Below, in pieces: positions 7,563 to 9,783 of a stretch of DNA of 9,783 nt. The notes beneath the pieces were generated by a model. It was not told the DNA's origin. It ran no database searches and saw nothing but the letters and a program-made list of their open reading frames with translations. Source of the DNA: a candidate division LCP-89 bacterium (GTDB lineage: Bacteria; Electryoneota; B3-LCP); contig JALGZU010000089.1 in the NCBI GenBank assembly GCA_025774735.1, forward strand, positions 1 through 9,783. The letters run 5' to 3'. The first letter of the stretch is position 1. Each line of letters begins with the position of its first letter. Both the position numbers and the translations under genes were made by a program.

Positions 7563-8060
7563 TCAGGCCAGGATGACGATCAAAGCCATGGTGATGGCTC
7601 CAATTGTTTTGATAATGGTGGCGCCTCCGCGCCCGATCAAGGCACCCCGTCCCGACTTCAGCGCTTCGGAGGATGGTTTCCCCCGCAAAAGCTCCCAGAT
7701 TACCGCACCGAGGAACGCTCCCGCAAGGGCGCCGATCAGTGAGCCGACCAGGGGTAGTATGGTGGTGCCCCAGATGCCGCCCAGGATGGCTCCAATTATA
7801 GCCGCCCAGGAGGCGCCCTTCTGCGTGCCCAGTTTCTGCGCCAGCTTGACCGCCAGGAGGAATTCGATGCCTTCAAGCGCCAGAGCGATAAGTGTCAGCC
7901 AGCCCAGCAGTTGCCAGGTTACCGTTTCGAAACCGGTCGCCCAGCCGTAGATGCCGCTGGCTGCCAGGATCACCCAGGTTCCCGGCAGGGTCAGCGAGGT
8001 CATCAGTACGCCGGCTGTTAAAATCAGATAGAAGAAAATGTGTCCGAGGATACTTCCCAT
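7563..8060 (-). CDS. DUF456-domain integral membrane protein
   Basis: A 165-residue, very hydrophobic protein. The opening GHIFFYLILTAGVLMTSLTLPGTWVILAA and the glycine-rich centre (AAIIGAILGGIWGTTILP, then LVGSLIGALAGAFLGA) match DUF456, a family of small glycine-zipper-like membrane proteins of unknown function. Hydrophobic segments lie near 5-20, 26-42, 50-70, 84-121 (probably two helices) and 147-164. A GTG at 8069 would add three residues. I prefer the ATG at 8060 because the GAGGT ribosome-binding site (8071-8075) is only about 1-2 bases from the GTG but about 10-11 from the ATG. It is the first gene of the long operon and lies directly downstream of the promoter at 8119-8147. Confidence 0.87.
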   Translation of the reverse strand: MGSILGHIFFYLILTAGVLMTSLTLPGTWVILAASGIYGWATGFETVTWQLLGWLTLIALALEGIEFLLAVKLAQKLGTQKGASWAAIIGAILGGIWGTTILPLVGSLIGALAGAFLGAVIWELLRGKPSSEALKSGRGALIGRGGATIIKTIGAITMALIVILA

Positions 8061-8070
8061 GGGCGACACA

Positions 8071-8075
8071 ACCTC
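8071..8075 (-). promoter_or_regulatory. Ribosome-binding site that decides the DUF456 start
   Basis: GAGGT on the minus strand is the only good Shine-Dalgarno ahead of the first operon gene. It is too close to the GTG at 8069 and well placed for the ATG at 8060. Confidence 0.6.
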
Positions 8076-8101
8076 AAAAATTAGACGGACGGGAATGATG
8101 G

Positions 8102-8116
8102 AAGTTCCACGAACTT
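8102..8116. promoter_or_regulatory. Palindrome at the expected operon transcription start
   Basis: A perfect inverted repeat, AAGTTC-CAC-GAACTT: six-base arms around three bases. It lies just downstream of the -10 element at 8119-8124, so it would cover the transcription start (near 8112). The position suits a repressor operator, but it could also be a chance palindrome or a weak 5' mRNA hairpin. No regulator is known. Confidence 0.35.
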
Positions 8117-8118
8117 AT

Positions 8119-8147
8119 AATCTACTAAATATATAAGAAGATTGCAA
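8119..8147 (-). promoter_or_regulatory. Sigma-70-like promoter of the DUF456-to-SpoIID operon
   Basis: Reading the minus strand, -35 TTGCAA (8142-8147) and -10 TAGATT (8119-8124) are separated by 17 bases in an AT-rich stretch. They lie between the HU terminator and the first operon gene, where a promoter is needed. The leader to the ATG at 8060 would be about 50 bases. If the host uses a Bacteroidota-type sigma factor, the consensus would differ and the true start could shift. Confidence 0.55.
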
Positions 8148-8181
8148 GGGAAACCTCGAGCAGCAGGAGAAAATGCAAAAG

Positions 8182-8208
8182 AAAAAATCCGCCGGAGGCG
8201 GATTTTTT
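8182..8208 (-). terminator. Intrinsic terminator of the HU gene
   Basis: A perfect 12-bp inverted repeat (AAAAAATCCGCC / GGCGGATTTTTT) with a 3-base loop: a GC core flanked by six A and six T. It begins 34 bases after the HU stop codon. Its symmetry means it could end transcription in either direction. It insulates HU from the operon promoter at 8119-8147. Confidence 0.88.
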
Positions 8209-8241
8209 ATCAACGGTGTGTATTAAAACCTCTTAAAGCCG

Positions 8242-8544
8242 TCAGAGTGGCCGCTTCAGGGCTGTTTTCAATAGTTTGCCCGGCTTGAAGTGGGTTTTGC
8301 GCCGGGGTGGCACGTAGATCTCTTCGTTGGTCTTGGGATTGCGAGCCTTAGGTTTCGCCTTGGTTTTTTTCACCTCGAAAACACCGAAGTCGCGGATTTC
8401 GATCCGGCATTCCGGGTCGGCTTCCGCCATGATTTCACGGAGGACTGTGAAGACCGCATCGACAGTCCGTGCAATTTCTTTGGGTTCCTTGCCGATTTTA
8501 TCCGCGGTACGTTCGATGACGTTTTTCTTGATGAATGTCTTCAT
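8242..8544 (-). CDS. HU/IHF-family DNA-binding protein
   Basis: A 100-residue protein with the complete HU/IHF fold: a helical dimerisation region (about 1-40), then the beta-saddle with RDFGVFEVKK (51-60) and the DNA-contacting arm KAKPKARNPKT (62-72), including the intercalating proline of the RNP motif (P70). The final PPRRKTHFKPGKLL (79-92) is the conserved C-terminal block. Such proteins bend and compact DNA and help recombination, replication and transcription. HU and IHF subunits cannot be told apart with confidence here, although a lone gene with a basic arm fits an HU-like homodimer. The ATG at 8544 is preceded by a good Shine-Dalgarno, GGGAG at 8550-8554, five bases away. The gene is monocistronic: a promoter region lies upstream and an intrinsic terminator immediately downstream. 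Confidence 0.95.
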   Translation of the reverse strand: MKTFIKKNVIERTADKIGKEPKEIARTVDAVFTVLREIMAEADPECRIEIRDFGVFEVKKTKAKPKARNPKTNEEIYVPPRRKTHFKPGKLLKTALKRPL

Positions 8545-8640
8545 AGTCGCTCCCGTTTTTACGCTTTAGAAACTGCCGCGAAGCGGTGAATAGGTCTGTT
8601 GACTTTATCTTTTAAGGATTTACATTCAAGACTACCCTAA

Positions 8641-8687
8641 ATTTAAGCGCGTAATTTAAAAAAGCAACAATTTTTTTTTATTTTTTT
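8641..8687 (-). promoter_or_regulatory. Candidate HU promoter with upstream A-tracts
   Basis: On the minus strand, two A-runs (seven and nine A, within 8671-8687) come just before a possible -35 TTGTTG (8665-8670). A possible -10 TTAAAT (8641-8646) follows after an 18-base spacer. The A-tracts would act as an UP element, in keeping with strong HU expression. A second candidate closer to the gene is TTGAAT (8624-8629) with TAAAGT (8602-8607), spacer 16. The sequence alone does not choose between them. Confidence 0.35.
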
Positions 8688-8856
8688 ACAGGGGGAGCGA
8701 AATACTTGTTTTCTCTTAGCGAAGCAGTAAAACGGTGAGAATCGCCGGGGATTTTATCTGATTTTCGGCAAACCCCCTGCATTTCCCTATAAAATTTCAT
8801 AGATAACTAACGAAGCGGCGACAGTTCATCTTCCTTTAATGGAACGAGGACCGACG

Positions 8857-8894
8857 TAACGAGTAAAGCCCTCCTGCGAGGGCTTTACTCGTTA
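8857..8894 (-). terminator. Strong hairpin after the M56 gene, probable terminator
   Basis: A perfect 17-bp stem (8857-8873 with 8878-8894) with loop CTGC; its core is AAAGCCCTC / GAGGGCTTT. It lies about 40 bases after the M56 stop codon. Neither side has a real T-run, so it is not a textbook intrinsic terminator. It may end transcription through the inner TTT, or protect the 3' end of the message. Confidence 0.6.
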
Positions 8895-8932
8895 AGGTTC
8901 TGATTTGGGTTGAGGTATTTTTTTTCAATAGG

Positions 8933-9783
8933 CTATTCGATGATTTGTTGAATGTGCTGTTGAATGTGCTTGGTTGAGTCGATAATTTCGTGCGGCAGAA
9001 TCAATTCGTAGCGCAAAACCGGTTTCCCCGACGATGTCTGAATGTTCAGATAACCGATAACTTCACCTTGCGTTACCCGGGTTCCGGTTGTCTTGAACAT
9101 GTCGATCAAACTACCAAGACCGGAGTAGGAGGTCTTATAGCCGCCTCGGTGATCGAGCACAATGAAATTTTTGCCCGCTTTATTCGTTTGCACCTTAAAC
9201 ACCGTGCCCTCCCCCGCGGCGAGAACCGGGCTTTTCGCGGGGGCATGAATATCGACACTCATGCGGTATTCCACTTTCCCGTTCTGCTCCTCTTTTTTCA
9301 TGCTTTCCGACGCCGCGATAACCGTAATGTCTCCCCCGGAGATGGGTGGAATGAAGACGAGTTCGTTTTCGTATTCCGGAAACTCTTCATCTGCATATAG
9401 GACCGCATCATCGTAAGCCTCGGTGGATTGTGGCGTGATCACCAAAGCAAAATTAAAGGTCAGAAAGGCGATTATGGGCAGGACAGCACATACCTTAAGC
9501 CCGGCGCTTTTACCGGATTTTGTTCTCATCATCATCGTCATCCTCTTTCTGGTTAGGGACTGTTTGTAGCTACTCACAAGCGCGATGTTTTGTCGTTGCA
9601 TAGTCTGTTTCATTAAAACATCCAGGTAGCCAGTTTTGTCCTGCCCTGACGAAATAGCTTTCTGGTCGGCCAAGTATTCGTGTATCTCTTTGATGGATTT
9701 CTTATAGTAGTAAATCAACGGATTAAACCAGAGGAATGCAGTTACCAACTCCATGAATATGAGATCCAGCGAATGGAGCTGTT
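8933..9783 (-). CDS. M56 (BlaR1/MecR1-like) membrane peptidase with degenerate M23-like tail, 3' part
   Basis: The 5' end lies beyond the right edge; 282 complete codons are visible. Numbering here takes the in-frame Met at 9754 as 1, which is not the true start. The visible part opens in the M56 peptidase region: QLHSLDLIF then MELVTAFLWFNPLIYYYKK, with the glutamate zinc-ligand motif (E2) and WFNP, then IKEIHEYLAD. The HExxH motif should lie just outside. A transmembrane helix follows at about 86-107. The extracytoplasmic C-terminus aligns with M23/LytM peptidases (about 160-255: VDIHAP, VLAAGEGTVFKV, GGYKTSYSGL, VTQGEVIGYL, LRYELIL). Three of the usual histidines are replaced (R164, G212, R248), and V246 also replaces the first His of the HLH motif; D168 remains. 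It is probably a binding rather than a cleaving domain. M56 proteins sense envelope stress and cleave a BlaI/MecI-type repressor; any such partner is outside the window. The stop is TAG at 8933-8935. Confidence 0.85.
   Translation of the reverse strand, partial: QLHSLDLIFMELVTAFLWFNPLIYYYKKSIKEIHEYLADQKAISSGQDKTGYLDVLMKQTMQRQNIALVSSYKQSLTRKRMTMMMRTKSGKSAGLKVCAVLPIIAFLTFNFALVITPQSTEAYDDAVLYADEEFPEYENELVFIPPISGGDITVIAASESMKKEEQNGKVEYRMSVDIHAPAKSPVLAAGEGTVFKVQTNKAGKNFIVLDHRGGYKTSYSGLGSLIDMFKTTGTRVTQGEVIGYLNIQTSSGKPVLRYELILPHEIIDSTKHIQQHIQQIIE
8946..8969. repeat. Two perfect 12-bp tandem repeats at the end of the M56 gene
   Basis: TGTTGAATGTGC occurs twice in succession (8946-8957 and 8958-8969). 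It encodes a repeated HIQQ in the C-terminal tail of the M56 protein. The repeat stays in frame, and such a short tail repeat is unlikely to affect function. Confidence 0.9.

Larger units (their letters stand above)
8545..8932. other. Intergenic region between the M56 gene and the HU gene
   Basis: No convincing gene lies in these 388 bases on either strand. The region holds the HU leader, with its ribosome-binding site and a small CCGC-GAA-GCGG hairpin at 8576-8586. It also holds an AT-rich block with A-tracts and candidate HU promoters (about 8600-8690), a stretch without recognisable features (about 8700-8850), and the strong hairpin at 8857-8894 that follows the M56 gene. Confidence 0.7.

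Noticed and set aside
8061..8069. GTG at 8069 as the start of the DUF456 gene
   Set aside because: The Shine-Dalgarno GAGGT would be only 1-2 bases from it. The ATG at 8060 has workable spacing.
8290..8589. Plus-strand frames opposite the HU gene
   Set aside because: They are antisense to a complete HU-type gene with its own ribosome-binding site and terminator.
8576..8818. Recurring CGAAGC(GG) motif in the intergenic region (8579, 8720, 8811)
   Set aside because: Three short, unevenly spaced occurrences, one of them imperfect, are not enough to call a repeat family or operator set.
1..9783. CRISPR array, tRNA, rRNA, insertion sequence or defence island
   Set aside because: No spaced direct repeats, cloverleaf, transposase motif or terminal inverted repeats were seen. 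The tandem repeats found are local duplications.

Overview
This is a bacterial window with every gene on the minus strand. G+C looks slightly above half, with AT-rich intergenic DNA. The gene content points to the FCB side of the bacterial tree (Bacteroidota relatives such as Marinimicrobia, KSB1 or Calditrichota). The pointers are a BlaR1-type M56 peptidase with the sequence KKSIKEIHEYLAD, a DUF4159 protein next to a giant DUF4175-type membrane coiled-coil protein, and an HU-type protein. The phylum is an inference; no marker gene settles it.

Layout, in the direction of transcription (right to left). First comes the 3' part of an M56 (BlaR1/MecR1-like) membrane peptidase (8933-9783, 5' end outside the window). 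It carries an M23/LytM-like extracytoplasmic tail that has lost most catalytic positions, and a strong hairpin follows it (8857-8894). A 388-base intergenic stretch with A-tracts and candidate promoters leads to an HU/IHF-family gene (8242-8544), which ends at a clean intrinsic terminator (8182-8208). A good sigma-70-like promoter (8119-8147), with a short palindrome over the expected transcription start, then opens one long operon that runs off the left edge.

The operon is DUF456 membrane protein > DUF4159 protein > 1124-aa DUF4175-type protein > 630-aa TPR protein > FmdB zinc ribbon > CPBP intramembrane protease > probable SpoIID/LytB-domain protein (partial). Gaps are 4-14 bases or small overlaps, so these genes are very probably co-transcribed. 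Most products are predicted to be membrane-bound, exported or envelope-linked. This suggests an envelope assembly or maintenance module, although the biochemical roles of DUF456, DUF4159 and DUF4175 are not established.

The main anomalies are two. A perfect 45-bp tandem duplication (472-561) is in frame with the CPBP protease but creates a stop codon at its junction. It removes the protein's last 27 residues and separates its stop codon from the downstream SpoIID-like start. The second anomaly is the degenerate M23 domain fused to the M56 peptidase. No tRNA, rRNA, CRISPR array, insertion sequence or recognisable defence system is visible.
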